DNA of 64,000 bases from Calvatia gigantea. Its lineage: Eukaryota; Basidiomycota; Agaricomycetes; Agaricales; Lycoperdaceae. Of the stretch, positions 43,674 to 55,441 are shown in pieces (position 1 is the first letter of the stretch; each line of letters opens with the position of its first letter). Both the position numbers and the translations under genes were made by a program. Location: positions 620,001 to 684,000 of the forward strand of contig JACAAK010000004.1 of the NCBI GenBank assembly GCA_025093985.1, read 5' to 3'. Under the pieces are notes generated by a model. The model saw only the letters and a program-made list of their open reading frames with translations. It was not told the DNA's origin and ran no database searches.

Positions 43674-44666
43674 ATGCCTGCCTTCCAAACTAATCACATT
43701 GCTATCTCCTCACTTGTCCACCCCAACCCTACTAGAATCTCTTCTGTCCCAATGCCCAAACCAGGCAACAACAAAGCCATGACTCCCAGTGGCACATGAT
43801 TCAACATGGCCACAACACCATCTCCAGCCCAAGGGCTACTAGAAGACCTGCTCAAAGACGTCAGCAATGTCACTGATGCCAAACTAGTCACCATTACCAA
43901 CCAGAACAAACAGCTGAACACCAATTGCCTCATCACTCTGGCCACAGCCTGCATTATATTTGTGGATATGTACACAGGCTTTGAGAATGTCTCTGCATCC
44001 ACTAGTAAACACATCCCTGCCATCTTTTGCACCCTTTCCCAATCGACTCTTATACCATCTGAATGAACCCATGTTGACAACTTGCAAAGCTGAGTTGACC
44101 TCACACTTGAGGTATTCAAAAGCCTTGATGTCGCAAAAATCTTTCTGGAATTAAGAGACATCACCTCCAGCCTCCTAGGCCACAACATCACCCCTGACAA
44201 TACTAGTACTGAAGAACTTGTCAGCCACATCCACTCCACTCTGAAAGAGCTTTGAGATACTGTTAGCCCACCCTGTACAGCCACCCAAGCCAATACCCCC
44301 ATAGATGAAGAAGCCATGGTGTCCCTGAAAGAAAAGGTCAATGCCTTATGCTGTTTTATCAAGACCATCTTGCCCCCTCAAATCATCTCAGTTTTTCAGC
44401 CACCTGCCTACTACCACACTGTGTTACCTGGCCAAGAATACAATCAAACCTACTGGCACTCGATAGTCAAGAATTACTGGGAAACTTCAACCGTCACTGA
44501 GTTCCCATATAAAGAGGTTCCAGTCCCTATCCGACAAGACAGTTGAAGCCACTTACCCATCTTCTTTACACAGTCCAACAGTGGAAGGTACCTTATAGAG
44601 GCCACCAAGAAAGCCCTCACTGCAGCTGTCATCCATGGTGACTTCGACAAGCTTCCTGAGGCATGA
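43674..44666 (+). pseudogene. Gypsy third ORF, copy D (near full length)
   Basis: About 330 codons in one frame from MPAFQTNH to GDFDKLPEA, broken only by TGA codons (after SGT, PSE, LQS, KEL and QDS). Segments: NPTRISSVPMPKPGN, SPAQGLLEDLLKDVSN, MYTGFENVSASTSKHIPAI, LTLEVFKSLDVAKIFLELRD, CCFIKTILPPQIISVFQPP, YWHSIVKNYWETSTVTEF and RYLIEATKKALTAAVIHG. No known domain is recognised. Conservation of this frame across six copies argues that it was once a real protein of the element. Confidence 0.75.
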
Positions 44667-44684
44667 AGCCTAACCGGAGGGTAT

Positions 44685-45304
44685 TGTTGTAGTTTTCACT
44701 GCTTCCATCATTGTTACGACCTTAGTCTGAGTAAACCTCAGGTTGCAACTTAGGCTAAGACTTGAGGGCAAGTAAGGGAGGGGAGAACTAAATAGTTAAG
44801 TGTACCGAATACAGGAGTATGTATGTACGCTTAAATACAGTGGACATCTGGTTGAACGGATGGAGGTAGCTACATGAAATGTCCGATGATAATGGCGTAG
44901 TAGTTACTGTGAGTCAATGCTCGGAGATCACTGGACTGGAATAGATGAAACAGGTACAGGATAAACTAGAATGCAGACTAGCATGGAGCAGGTATAGATA
45001 GACAAGAGTTCACAACAATTATAGCTCCATACTTGTCTCCATTCCTCCCTTCTGTACATCTGTTTCACCTATTAATGTCCCAAGCAATCTCCAAGTAGTG
45101 ACTCACATAGCTATCATGCCATTGTCATCAGACATTTCAAATAGTTAGCTCTATCCATTCAACTGGATGCCTCTCTGTATTTAAGTGTACATGTATCCTC
45201 CTGTATTCAGTACACTTAACCACTTCTGTTCCTCTCCCCCTTACTCACCCTCAAGTCTTAGCCCAAGTTGCAACCTAAGGTACACTCAGACTAAGGTCAT
45301 AACA
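44685..45304 (+). repeat. Gypsy 3' LTR, copy D, split by inverted LTR
   Basis: TGTTGTAGTTTTC at the left and AAGGTCATAACA at the right. Removing the nested 306 bp LTR and one 5-bp duplication leaves 309 bp, the family length. Confidence 0.85.
44712..45017 (-). repeat. Solo gypsy LTR nested in LTR of copy D
   Basis: 306 bp in minus orientation (plus strand TGTTACGACC to TTCACAACA). Flanking 5-mers ATCAT (44707-44711) and ATTAT (45018-45022) are a target duplication with one transition. Confidence 0.82.
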
Positions 45305-45736
45305 TTTTCTACATTAATCTCTATCCCCTTCAACTTCTCCACTATTGCCTTATAGTTAAAACTTGATCCTGGTGTCTTGTTAGACAGCTGCCCTCAGCAG
45401 CCATCCATTCTTTGTTCACCATTACTTTCATACTTCTTGCTTTTCAGACTAGTATATAAACCTAGTCCCCATACTTGTAAAATCCTTAGTCTGATTATCG
45501 ACCACAGTTATGCTCTCTGATCCTGTTCCTCTCTGTCTCTGTTCTTCTGACCCTCTGACCCTACTCCCTCCTGAAATATGGACTTTGATGACAGCAGGAA
45601 GGCACAACACATATGTTGAAGCTACTGAGTCCAAATCTCATACTCATCTGATTTCATCCGCTCAGTACATTCACATCTGATGTCACCTGGTGGCTAACCT
45701 TCAGCTGATATCCTGCATAACCCAATTGTAACAGCC

Positions 45737-46090
45737 ATGAACAATCCAAATTTCGACCTAAAGGCCTTTTGTGAAAAATGTGCCAAACTCCACCTTCCTG
45801 CCATAGGTCACTAGACAAGAAACTGTGCCTACACTACCTGTCCCATCTGTCAAAAAACCCACTCCAGACATTATCGCTGGACTTGTCCCCAGTATTTCTA
45901 CTGGCTCTGTAAAACCATTAATCTCTAGCATAAACCTGAAGACTGTTCAAAGTATATTGACCATGTTAAAGCTATAGAAGACATGAAGCTGTGCTTCCAA
46001 GAACAAGTCTTTGACAACCCCCATGATGCCTTTGACAATAAATACTATGATAATGGAGTCTCCCTAAACTACTCAGTCTTGTCTGCATAA
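45737..46090 (+). pseudogene. Element C-type ORF4 relative, decayed
   Basis: Begins MNNPNFDLKAFCEKCAKLHL and ends NYSVLSA with the same length (118 codons including stop) as 16552-16905. Zinc-knuckle cysteines of motif 2 are kept (CPICQKTHSRHYRWTC). Stops replace residues in the first and third motifs. It shows that ORF4 is a family feature, not specific to one copy. Confidence 0.75.
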
Positions 46091-46122
46091 ATTCCAGAGT
46101 AATTTACCTAGAGACAGGCTAA

Positions 46123-46752
46123 TATTATGAACTTACCACATCCCTGGACTTCCTCTTTTAGTATATCAACCCATCTCATATCAGACTATCTCTTTTCTCT
46201 GGACTTATTTCTTCTTGCTTTATTTATTACTACATGTACTTCTAGTCTTTCTTCTTATGACTCATTCTGAGTCATGTTTCTGTTTATACTGTGTATTTCC
46301 CACTACCAAACTTCTATCTACTTGTCTCTATCTTCTCATGACTCATCTCACTTCTTTTTTATTCATTACTTACAGTACTCCCTATGACTCCTTAGATTAC
46401 CAATTAACCTGTAGTAGTCTCTCATTGACTCATATTCTCTTACTACATAATTACTTATCTCCTACACATAGCTAGTATATAACTCTAAGTAGTACCTTTG
46501 TATTACCTTAAGTTATTCTAGTAACAAGCTTCCTTATCTTTACTTGTCTGCTACAAGGTTAACAACCTTGGGGACTGCAGTGGCACTTAACTTGGACTTC
46601 TCAGACAAGCATGAGCTTCTACTCAAGGGAGTGATCTGAAGTCTGCACAAAAGTCATTGAGACTTGCCAATACTCCTGGGCTATAGCATTGAACCTCTTC
46701 CTGAGTGGAGACAATCCAGGCCCAGTTGTGAAGTAAGGTAATGTATGTAACA
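46123..46752 (+). repeat. Old LTR of the element C family
   Basis: About 630 bp, TATTATGAACTTACCAC to GGTAATGTATGTAACA. It is the reverse complement of the LTR at 15892 with many transitions. Confidence 0.8.
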
Positions 46753-47008
46753 TCAGCAGTGTTATGATTGTATCAAGAAAAGATGAAACAACAGCACAAT
46801 GATAGCAAGCTCCATTCCAAAACATATCAAATCAGCAACAAGGTGTAGCTGGAAAACACCAATATCTATACCAATCAGCCATCAAAGAAGCTAGGCCAGA
46901 AAAGGTATAGGCCTTTCCAAATCAAGGAAAAGATAGAAGAAGTGGTATATCAGCTAGCCTTGCCAGAAGGATGGGCAATCCACAATGTGTTCAATAAACA
47001 GCTACTAT
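46753..47008 (+). pseudogene. Gypsy copy F, integrase part left of copy E
   Basis: Integrase C-terminal linker (YQEKMKQQHNDSKLHSKTYQ, KKLGQKRYRPFQIKEKI) ending at the ACTAT target site where copy E inserted. It continues at 55143. Confidence 0.78.
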
Positions 47009-47311
47009 TGTTATGGTTTTCTACCGATCAAGTCACACTCCATCCTTGTCTGCATTCCTGTTCCTAGTATATCTGTTTCAGCTATTCCTGTCGAGCAATC
47101 CCCATTTATGACTTGTGTTAACTACTATGCCAGCCTGATTGGATGTTTCACATAGTTACTCTATCCATTCAACTAGATGGCTCCCTGTATTTAAGCATAC
47201 ATACATCCACTGTATTTGGTATGCTTAACCACCTTTGTTCTCTTCCCTTACTCGCCCTCAAGACTTAGCCCAAGCTATAACCTGAGGTCTTATCAGACTA
47301 AGGTCATAACA
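47009..47311 (+). repeat. Gypsy 5' LTR, copy E
   Basis: 303 bp, TGTTATGGTTTTC to GGTCATAACA, followed by TTTAGTTAAGCATCC. That tract is also present beside the 5' LTR of copy A and is probably the primer-binding region. Confidence 0.9.
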
Positions 47312-47392
47312 TTTAGTTAAGCATCCCCACCTCACCTTGCAAGGAATAGGCTGAAACAGGTCTGAAATAAACAAACAACTAGGAGCTAGTAT

Positions 47393-48496
47393 ATGAGCTT
47401 GAACCCAGATGAATATAGAGAGCCCAACCTCAAAGTTATAGACAACAAGTCAGAAACATCAGATGAAGAAGAAACAGGGAACCCCAAAGTACCTGTTGAA
47501 CATGACAAACCTGAAAAGCCAACTCAGGAGAACCCAGCAGGAGAAGAAGAAGCACTATCAAAGCTTCTAAATGAACTTGACTTAGCAGAAGGAGAGTTAA
47601 TACATCAGGAGAACCTAACACAAGAACAGGAGGAATCAAAATCAGACGAATCAGGCTCAGAAGAAACAGAGATGGAATCAGACACTGACTCCAATATGAC
47701 TGACAATGCCATAGCACCCACAACTACACCCAGTGGGAAAGGCTTAGTGCCAGACCTGGGATTTTTTGATGGTACCTGCACTAAATTTGACAATTGGTAG
47801 AGAGCAATGACACTCTTAATGAAATTCAACAAAATAGTCTCAGCAGATGACAAGGCTATAGCAGTCTTAGCCAGGCTAAGAAGAGGGACAGCAGGAGCCT
47901 ATGCAGCCATGAAGGCCCCACAAATCCTAGACAGAGAAGACTCAGTAGATTGGAAAGCATTCTCTGAGGACTTTAAAAAGACCTTCTTCAATGATGCCTT
48001 GAACAGCAAAGCAGAATGGCAAATCGAGAAGTTCAAACAAGGGAACAAAAACATAGCTGACTATCTAATTGAGTTCCAAGTCCTAAAGAGCAAGGCAAAG
48101 ATAGACAACAAACACACAATGTTCCTACTCAAGAAGAATGCCAGACAGGACATCATCCATACCATCACAGAATACCCACCTAGTGCCAGACTAGACACCT
48201 ATGAAGAATGGACAGAAGCCATTCTCACTGTAGGACAGGGATATGAAGCATCAGAATACTGAGGAGATAAGAAAACCAACACTGGAACAATCTATGGAGA
48301 AATGGGAGAACCAATGGAGATAGGCAGCAGACATCACATCTTCAATGCAAAAGGGGAACCAAAATGCTACAATTGTGGTGTTTTCAGCCACATTGCCAAG
48401 GACTGCAAGAAGCCCAAAGGGCCAACCTGTTACAACTGTGGAAAAACAGGTCATATTGCCAAAGTTTGCACCATACCCAAGAAAGTACAAATCTGA
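47393..48496 (+). pseudogene. Gypsy gag, copy E
   Basis: Single frame from MSLNPDEYREPNLKV to KKVQI with two stops: TAG after FDNW and TGA after ASEY. It has an acidic linker (EESKSDESGSEETEMES), a capsid core (KAEWQIEKFKQGNKNIADYL), then two intact CCHC knuckles, CYNCGVFSHIAKDC and CYNCGKTGHIAKVC. It is the best gag copy of this family here. Confidence 0.85.
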
Positions 48497-49956
48497 GTAG
48501 TAGAGGAAGCCAGCCCAGGAGAACAAAAGGATTTTTCTGAAGACTCCAAGTAGGTGCTACCTTGTAAGTCAAACAAACTGTATCTAGGATATCAGAAAAA
48601 TACTACATGATTCCTCAGAAACAAAAGTGTGAATTAAACCTAAAGGGGACCATTCAAACTCCAAACAAAGAAATCATGGTCGACACCATCATTGATTCAG
48701 GATGCACCACCAGCAGCATCAGCAAAAAACTTGTAGATGAAGAACAGATCCTCATGAAAAAACTAAAACAAGAAATCATGGTCCTTAATGCTGACAGGAC
48801 GACAAATCAAGGAGGAAAGGTTACAGAAACTGCCACTATCAAAATGGAAATCAAGGGACACAAGAAGACAATTGAAGCATCAGTAGTCCAACTCCAAGAC
48901 AGAGCAGAGATATTCCTAGGACATGACTGGCTGACCAAACATAACCCTGAAGTGGACTGGAAAAAAGGAGAAATCAAATTCACCCAATGCCCACCAGACT
49001 GCCATTTCCCACACCAGAGTATCCAGGTCACCCAAAAAATCTGAAGCATGGCTGTCACAGAAGACATATGGGAAGAAGAGGACGAGCCAGACCCAACTGA
49101 ACCAGTGGATCTGCCAGACTACGTTTAGCCGTTCATACACCTGTTTAACAAAACAACCTTCAATAAGCTACCACAATGGACAGAATGGGACCATGAAATA
49201 ATCCTAACTGAGGATGCACCCAAGGAAATAAGTGCCAGAACATACAATATGACAATCAAGGAACAGGACAAACTCAAGGCTTTCATTAAGGAAAACCTCA
49301 AGTTGGGATGCATATGGCCATCAAAATCTCCATACACAGCCCCCACCTTCTTCATACTAAAGAAAGATGGTTTGAAATGATTAGTCCAGGACTACAGATA
49401 ATTAAACAACATAGTGGTAAAGGACAAAACACTACTACCTAGAATCAGAGAAGTAATTGACAAATTGGGAAAAGCAAAATACTTCAACAAACTCAACATC
49501 ATTTGGGAATACAACAATATCAGAATCAAGGAAGAAGACAAATGGAAAGCAGCATTTTTGACCAATGAAGGATTGTTCAAACCAACCGTGATGTATTTTG
49601 GGCTAAGCAACTTGCCCAGAACATTCTCCAGGATGATGACAAGCATCTTCTGAGACCTGCTGCAAAACAGAGACATCATAAACTACATGGATGACTTCAC
49701 AATCCCAGGGGACACCAAAGAACAACTAAAAGAAAGAACAATACGGTTCTTGACATGAGCAGCTGAATACAACCTCTGCTTTGAATGGACAAAGTGCATA
49801 TTTGACACTGAGGAAATTCCTATGTTAGGAGTAAAAATAGGACACAGACACATCGAAATGGAGGAAGAGAAAGTCAAGGCAGTACAAGATTGGCCAGAGC
49901 CCAAAAACAAAAAGGGAGTGGAACACTTCCTAGGCTTTGCAAATTACTACTGCCAG

Positions 49957-51261
49957 TGTAACAGCAAAGCTGTTTTCACGCTTGAAAATCACTAATCTAA
50001 GGCATACAAGCCTAATCTAACAATTACATCAAACCTTCCTGTAGTAGTACAACCTAATCTAAGAGCCCAACAGTATAATAAAAGAGTACTCAATTACTGT
50101 AGAATACTATGGCCATTGATGACAGATAGCAGCAGCTATGGAGTGACCACTGTGCTTAACTAAAAGCAATTCTAACAGTGTACCATATGACCAGTCATGA
50201 TTCCGGCTGGACCAGGCAGTAAAACCATTCCAATGCATCTATACAGAGCTATGGGACCCCTCCAATGAGTCTAGACTTGAGAAATAAGTCTGATACACTT
50301 AATCTAAAAGGATGATTGGCATGTTCACAAGGAAATGCCACTGTTGTTAGATTAATGAACCTCACTCAGCACTAATGACATGTATGGACGCATTTGCATA
50401 CAATCCGCGGGGATATATAGGAGAGCAGTTCACACAACGTCTGAAATCTTAGATGTTCTACATATTTAGAGAAGAATGCAGACCCAGAGAATGGGCTAAA
50501 ACACAACCCAGAACAAATGGATACCCAGAATCTTCCTGTATTTCCAATGTTTCACTAATCTAACAGATTGTGGCTCTCTTGGCACACGATCTAATCTACC
50601 AGTTTGTACCTTGCTTGATAATATGTTCCTAGTTGTGTAATCATTATTTTGTCATAATGAGCACCCAAATAATATATAAACCCCCTTTGAGGTGTCAGAT
50701 GTGGCAAGAAACCTACTAGCCATTGCCCAGCCTTCAGAGTGCAGTGAAAAGTGATCTATTGTGCCTGAGCAAAGCAAAGTAATAAGTTCTTTCGAGATTA
50801 ACTGGATTAAGTGACTTGAGCTAAGGTTGAGACCTTTGTAATCTAAGAAGAAGACCTCAGCTTACTTGTGAAGTGAGCTTAGATTAAGAGTGTATTGCAT
50901 TGCTACACCCTGGTACTTGGAGTATCACAAGTGTAGGACAGTGTGCTTCTGGTCATTGACTTGATAAGGGTGAATCTTAGGGAGTACCTGAGGTTCTGTG
51001 TCTTGTTAACTTCTTAGATAAGGGACGCGAGTTGCACTTTTTACAGTGTAACTTGGTTTTACTCTTCTTAGCGAAGGTAGTTGGTTATTCTGGTGTTCTC
51101 TACACATTGCATTTCACATTATTTTGTGGAGTTGTCCCTCATATTGTCAGATTGCCTCCCCACAAACTTGCATTGTGCAGAAATCTTTAAATATCTATTC
51201 CGTCAGCTTAATCTAAGTAGTACAACCCTATCACTCTTGGTATTCAATTTCTGCCTCTTTA
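49957..51261. mobile_element. Unclassified 1.3 kb insertion with TAATCTAA array
   Basis: Interrupts RT-thumb coding of copy E between CCAG(T) copies at 49953-49957 and 51262-51266, which look like a 4-5 bp target duplication. It starts TGTAACAGCAAAGC and ends CTGCCTCTTTA, so it lacks a clean TG...CA or inverted repeat. No ORF is present. Nine exact TAATCTAA octamers (either strand) occur at 49993, 50013, 50055, 50300, 50347, 50556, 50839, 50879 and 51209. A TATA-like AATATATAAACCCCC is near 50670. It could be a solo LTR of a large element or a non-autonomous DNA element. Confidence 0.65.
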
Positions 51262-52594
51262 CCAGTTCATCAAGAACTTCAGTAAAATTGTGGCCTCACT
51301 CAACCAGCTCAAAGGAGCTGTTGAATGGAACTGGAAACAAGAACACCAGTCAGCATTCAATGAATTAAAACAATGAATCATGGAAGAACCCACCCTAATA
51401 CTGCCACAAAGAAAGGGACAATTTCAAGTAGAAGTCGATGCCTCAAACTATGCACTAGGAGGAGTTCTATCACAAGAACAAGACAAGAGATGGCACCCAA
51501 TTGCATTCACATCACAGACACTCTCCCCAGTAGAACGAAACTACAAAATCTATGACAAAGAATTACTGGCCATTATCCATGCCCTAAAAGAATGGCAACA
51601 CTATCTATTAGATGCAGAGGAGAAATTCAAAATCTGGACCAACCATGAAAATCTCAAGTACTACAGAGAACCCCAGAAACTCAATGGACAACAAGCAAGA
51701 TGGTACTTAAGATTACAGGACTATGACCTTACACTACAACATGTACCAGGCAAGACAAACACAAAAGCAGACTTACTGTCCAGAATTTGCCAAGAACCAG
51801 ATGAGGAAAACAATGGAGTAATCACTATAATTCAGAAAAGTTGGCTACAAAGTAAATCAGAAAACAAAGAAGAGTCCAAAGAAACCATCCTACTCCATGT
51901 GGAATTATTCATCACACCAACATTCATGGACCAGATAAAGGCAAATCACTGGAGAGATACGAGTATCACTACAGAGCTTCTAAACAAGAAATTAGATATC
52001 ATGGAACATAATGGGATCATCTACAGGAAAAACAGCATATACATACCACTGGACCCCATACTCTGTGAGGAAATTCTACAACAATATCACAATACACTGG
52101 ACATGGGACACCCAGGACAACATAGGATGATCAAACTAATCACCAGGGACTATTGGTGGCCATCCATACGAAACAACACCAGGAAATACGTCAAAGGATG
52201 TCAGAACTGCCAAAAGAACAAACCTCACATAACACCATTGAAAACACCACTACACCCACTCCCAATACCAAATGGGCCATGGGAAGAGATAAGCATTGAC
52301 CTCATTGGGCCACTACCAGAATTGGAAGGAAAAGATGCCATTCTGGTAGTTGTCAACTGGTTCATAAAAATGATACAGCTCACACTGACAAAAACAGACA
52401 TATCATCAAAAGGAATCACAGAACTTTACAGGAACAAAATATGGAAGCTACATGGGGTACCATGGAAAGTCCTCAGTGACTGAGGACTACAGTTTGCATC
52501 AGAATTCACTGGAGAATTGTTCAAAGGATTAGAAATAGAACAAACTCTATCAACAGTCTACCATCCCCAAACAGATGGACAAACGGAACAAATC

Positions 52595-53009
52595 TGTTGA
52601 ATCTCAATCCATACCACTAGTTTGGTTCAGTCTATTTATAGCTGAAACGGGTCTTGAGTACTTCACTATTAGAAGCAAGATAATGAGCTACGGACACAGT
52701 ACTAGACCACACTCTAAGTTGCTGGCTACATGGTCTATTAGATACATGTGTAGTACACATTATGCTCTGTATATGCTACTGGCAGATAAGACCTCACCTG
52801 AATAAGTAGAATGGCACACAGACCAGGGACTTTATGTATATAAACCCTATGTAGTATGTGTACTTTCCTTAGACAATTAAGTCTTTCTTCTATCCTGCCT
52901 TTAAGATATCCTTTAGCCACTGTCTACAATGCACATCTCAACAATCTCAGTGAGTATGACTCCCCTCCACTGCTAAGCGTAGTGCTAGGTAAGTGTACTT
53001 GTCTCAACA
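52595..53009 (+). repeat. Solo copia LTR in copy E integrase
   Basis: 415 bp, TGTTGAATCTC to GTCTCAACA. Flanking AAATC (52590-52594) and GAATC (53010-53014) fit a 5-bp duplication with one transition. Integrase reading joins across it (DGQTEQI and NQEVET). Confidence 0.88.
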
Positions 53010-53818
53010 GAATCAACCAAGAAGTTGAAACATACCTTCACCTATACTGCAACTATAAACAAGACAACTGGGTGAATTGGCTACCCATGGCCAAATTCCA
53101 GTACAATGACAAAAGGCACAGTGGAATACAGGAAACACTATTCTACCTCAATTATGAATGACACCCCTGGAAAGGGAAAGACCACAGAGTAACGAACAAT
53201 CCCAGTAGCACTGAATTCCTAAAACAACTATGGAATGCAAGAGAGAACTCCGCAGCAGCACTATGATCATATCAGGAGAAGATGAAACAAACCCACGACA
53301 ACAGCAAGCTACACATAACATGATACCAAATCAGTGATGAAGTATGGCTAGAAAACACAAATATCCATACCAATCAGCCATCAAAGAAGCTAGGCCAGAA
53401 AAGGTATGGGCCTTCCCAAATCAAGGAAAAGATAGGAGAAGTGGCATATCAGCTCACATTACCAGAAGGAATGGGCCATCCACAATGTGTTTAATAGGCA
53501 GCTGCTAACCCTGGTACAGAAAGCAGCATTCCCAAGGCAGTGGAAACTACCAGTGCCCAAGCCAGTGATCATCAATAATGAAGAAGAATACAAGGTAGAG
53601 GAGATCCAAGAATGACTGAAAATAGGGATGGGGTTATCAATTCCTAGTGTACTGGAAAGGATATGACAATGAGGATGATAATGTGGACAGCAGAGTCAAA
53701 CCTGACAAATGCTCAAGATGCAATAGCAGATTACCAAAAGAGGCATCCAGAGGATACCCATAAAAAGAGGGACAGAAAAACCAAAAAATCATTACCCAAC
53801 TAAAGAAACTAGCCAGAC

Positions 53819-54814
53819 ATACCTTCCTTCCAAGCCAACCATGTTACCATCTGCTCCCTTGTCCACTCCAATCTGACCACAATCTCATCTGTTCCCCTCC
53901 TAGAACCAGGCAACAGCCAAGCACCTGTGCTCCAAGGCACTTGCTACAACCTTGCCTACCACACTGTCCCTAGCATAGAGACTTCTTGAATCCCTACTAA
54001 AAGATGTCGACAAAGCCACCAATAGCAAAATAGAAACCTATTACCACCCAAAACAAGTGATTAGTTGTCAACTGACACATTAGCCCTTGCTACTTGCATG
54101 CATTACCTTTGCTGACATGTATGCAGAGTTCACCAACACATCCTCATCCACCAATCAGCATATCCCCTGCCATCTTCTGAGCCCTAGACCAATCCACACT
54201 CACACCCAGCAAACAAGACCATATCCACAGCCTCCACAACTACATTGACCTTGGACTTGAGATATTCAAACACCTCAATATTGCCTAACATATTCCTAGA
54301 ACTTGCCAATGTAGCCTATGAACCTACTCAGACACAACAAGACCACTGAGGATCCAGAGATCAATGCACCCTTGTTGACAGGATCCATAGCACCCTTTCC
54401 TGAATTACACAGTACAATCAACCCCATGCCACTGACCCTGAGCCAACACATCTATGGACAAAGAAACTACCTATCTCCATAAAGGAAGAAGTCAACTCTC
54501 TCTGCCATTTTATAAAAACCATCACTCCACCACAACTCATATCAGTTTTTCTCCTACCTGCAAGGTTCCACACTATATTACTAGGCCAAGAAAAGGACCA
54601 ACACTATTGGAGAACAATAGTCAAGAGCTATTGGGACAACTCCACTACAACCAATTTCCCATTCAACAGTGTTCCAGTCCCTATCTACTAGGACAGACGA
54701 AGCCACTTACCCATCTTCTTCACATGGTTGAACAATGGAAAATACCTCATCAGGGCCACCAAGAAAGCCCTCGCCTCCGCCATAGTCAATGGTGACTTTG
54801 ATGAAGCTTCCTGA
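53819..54814 (+). pseudogene. Gypsy third ORF, copy E
   Basis: Start codon is now ATA. The N-terminal half is frameshifted. The recognisable C-terminal half reads QEKDQHYWRTIVKSYWDNST and KYLIRATKKALASAIVNGDFDEAS. It uses the DEAS ending shared with copies G and H, unlike the LPEA ending of A, D and F. Confidence 0.65.
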
Positions 54815-54839
54815 GGCATGAAGCCAAATTGGGGGGTAT

Positions 54840-55142
54840 TGTTATGGTTTTCTACCAATCAAGTTGCACTCCATCCTTGTCTGCATTCCTGTTCCAAGTA
54901 TATCTGTTTCAGCTATTCCTGTTGAGCAATCCCCATCTATGACTTGTGTTAACTACTATGCCAGCCTGATCAAATGTTTCACATAGTTACTCTATCCATT
55001 CAACTGGATAGCTCCCTGTATTTAAGCATACATACATCCACCGTATTTGGTATGCTTAACCACCTTTGTTCTCTTCCCTTACTCGCCCTCAAGACTTAGC
55101 CCAAGCTGCAATCTGAGGTCTTATCAGACTAAGGTCATAACA
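54840..55142 (+). repeat. Gypsy 3' LTR, copy E
   Basis: 303 bp, preceded by polypurine AATTGGGGGGTAT. Very similar to the 5' LTR at 47009 by eye, with several transitions. Confidence 0.9.
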
Positions 55143-55441
55143 ACTATCACCAACATGAAAAGCAGAGTTCCTGAGCCAATAGAATATGCCAGTGCCCAAG
55201 CTAGTGATTATCAACAATAAAGATGAAATTTGAGGATATCAAAAATGAGGATGAGGCTATCAGTTCCTAGTACACTGGAAAGAATACAGCAATGAGGATA
55301 ATACATGGATAGCAGAGTCCAACCTAGGAAATACAAAGGAGGCAATACAAGAGTACCTAAAAAGGCATCTAGAGGATATCTATAAAAGAGGGGGCAGAAA
55401 ATTCAAGAGAGCATCCAGTAAACAAACCAACTAACAGAAAC

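Larger units (their letters stand above)
42660..45304 (+). mobile_element. Gypsy copy D, 3' half
   Basis: Begins inside the integrase core and runs through chromodomain, third ORF and 3' LTR. No gag, RT or 5' LTR is present. Its LTR contains an inverted solo LTR of the same family. Confidence 0.85.
45305..46752 (+). mobile_element. Remnant of the element C family, 3' end
   Basis: Holds an ORF4 relative (45737-46090) and an old LTR of the C type (46123-46752). 45305-45730 is not clearly alignable and is probably the decayed ORF3 region. It is far more diverged and CpG-poor than element C. It sits between copies D and F. Confidence 0.7.
48607..53760 (+). pseudogene. Gypsy pol, copy E, split by two insertions
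   Basis: Protease 48607-49044 with intact IDSGCTTSSI. RT is at about 49050-49956 with QDYR, YFNKLNIIWEYNNIRI and an intact YMDD catalytic box (near 49684). The frame is cut in GFANYYCQ and resumes at 51262 with FIKNFSKIVASLNQLKG. RNase H follows (VEVDASNYALGGVLSQEQ). The integrase zinc region is GHPGQHRMIKLITRDYWWPS with CQNCQKN. The DDE core has IDLIGPLPELEG, and the copia solo LTR cuts it after DGQTEQI. Chromodomain region lies near 53630-53700. About ten in-frame stops are seen, mostly TGA. Confidence 0.85.
47009..55142 (+). mobile_element. Full-length gypsy copy E, nested in copy F
   Basis: Two 303 bp LTRs (47009-47311 and 54840-55142) with perfect ACTAT target duplication (47004-47008, 55143-55147). 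The element contains gag, pol, the third ORF, an unclassified 1.3 kb insertion (49957-51261) and a copia solo LTR (52595-53009). Coding is broken, mostly by TGA. Confidence 0.92.

Noticed and set aside
49993..51216. CRISPR-like array from the repeated TAATCTAA motif
   Set aside because: The repeat is only 8 bp, irregularly spaced and in both orientations, in a eukaryotic genome; it does not fit direct repeats with spacers.
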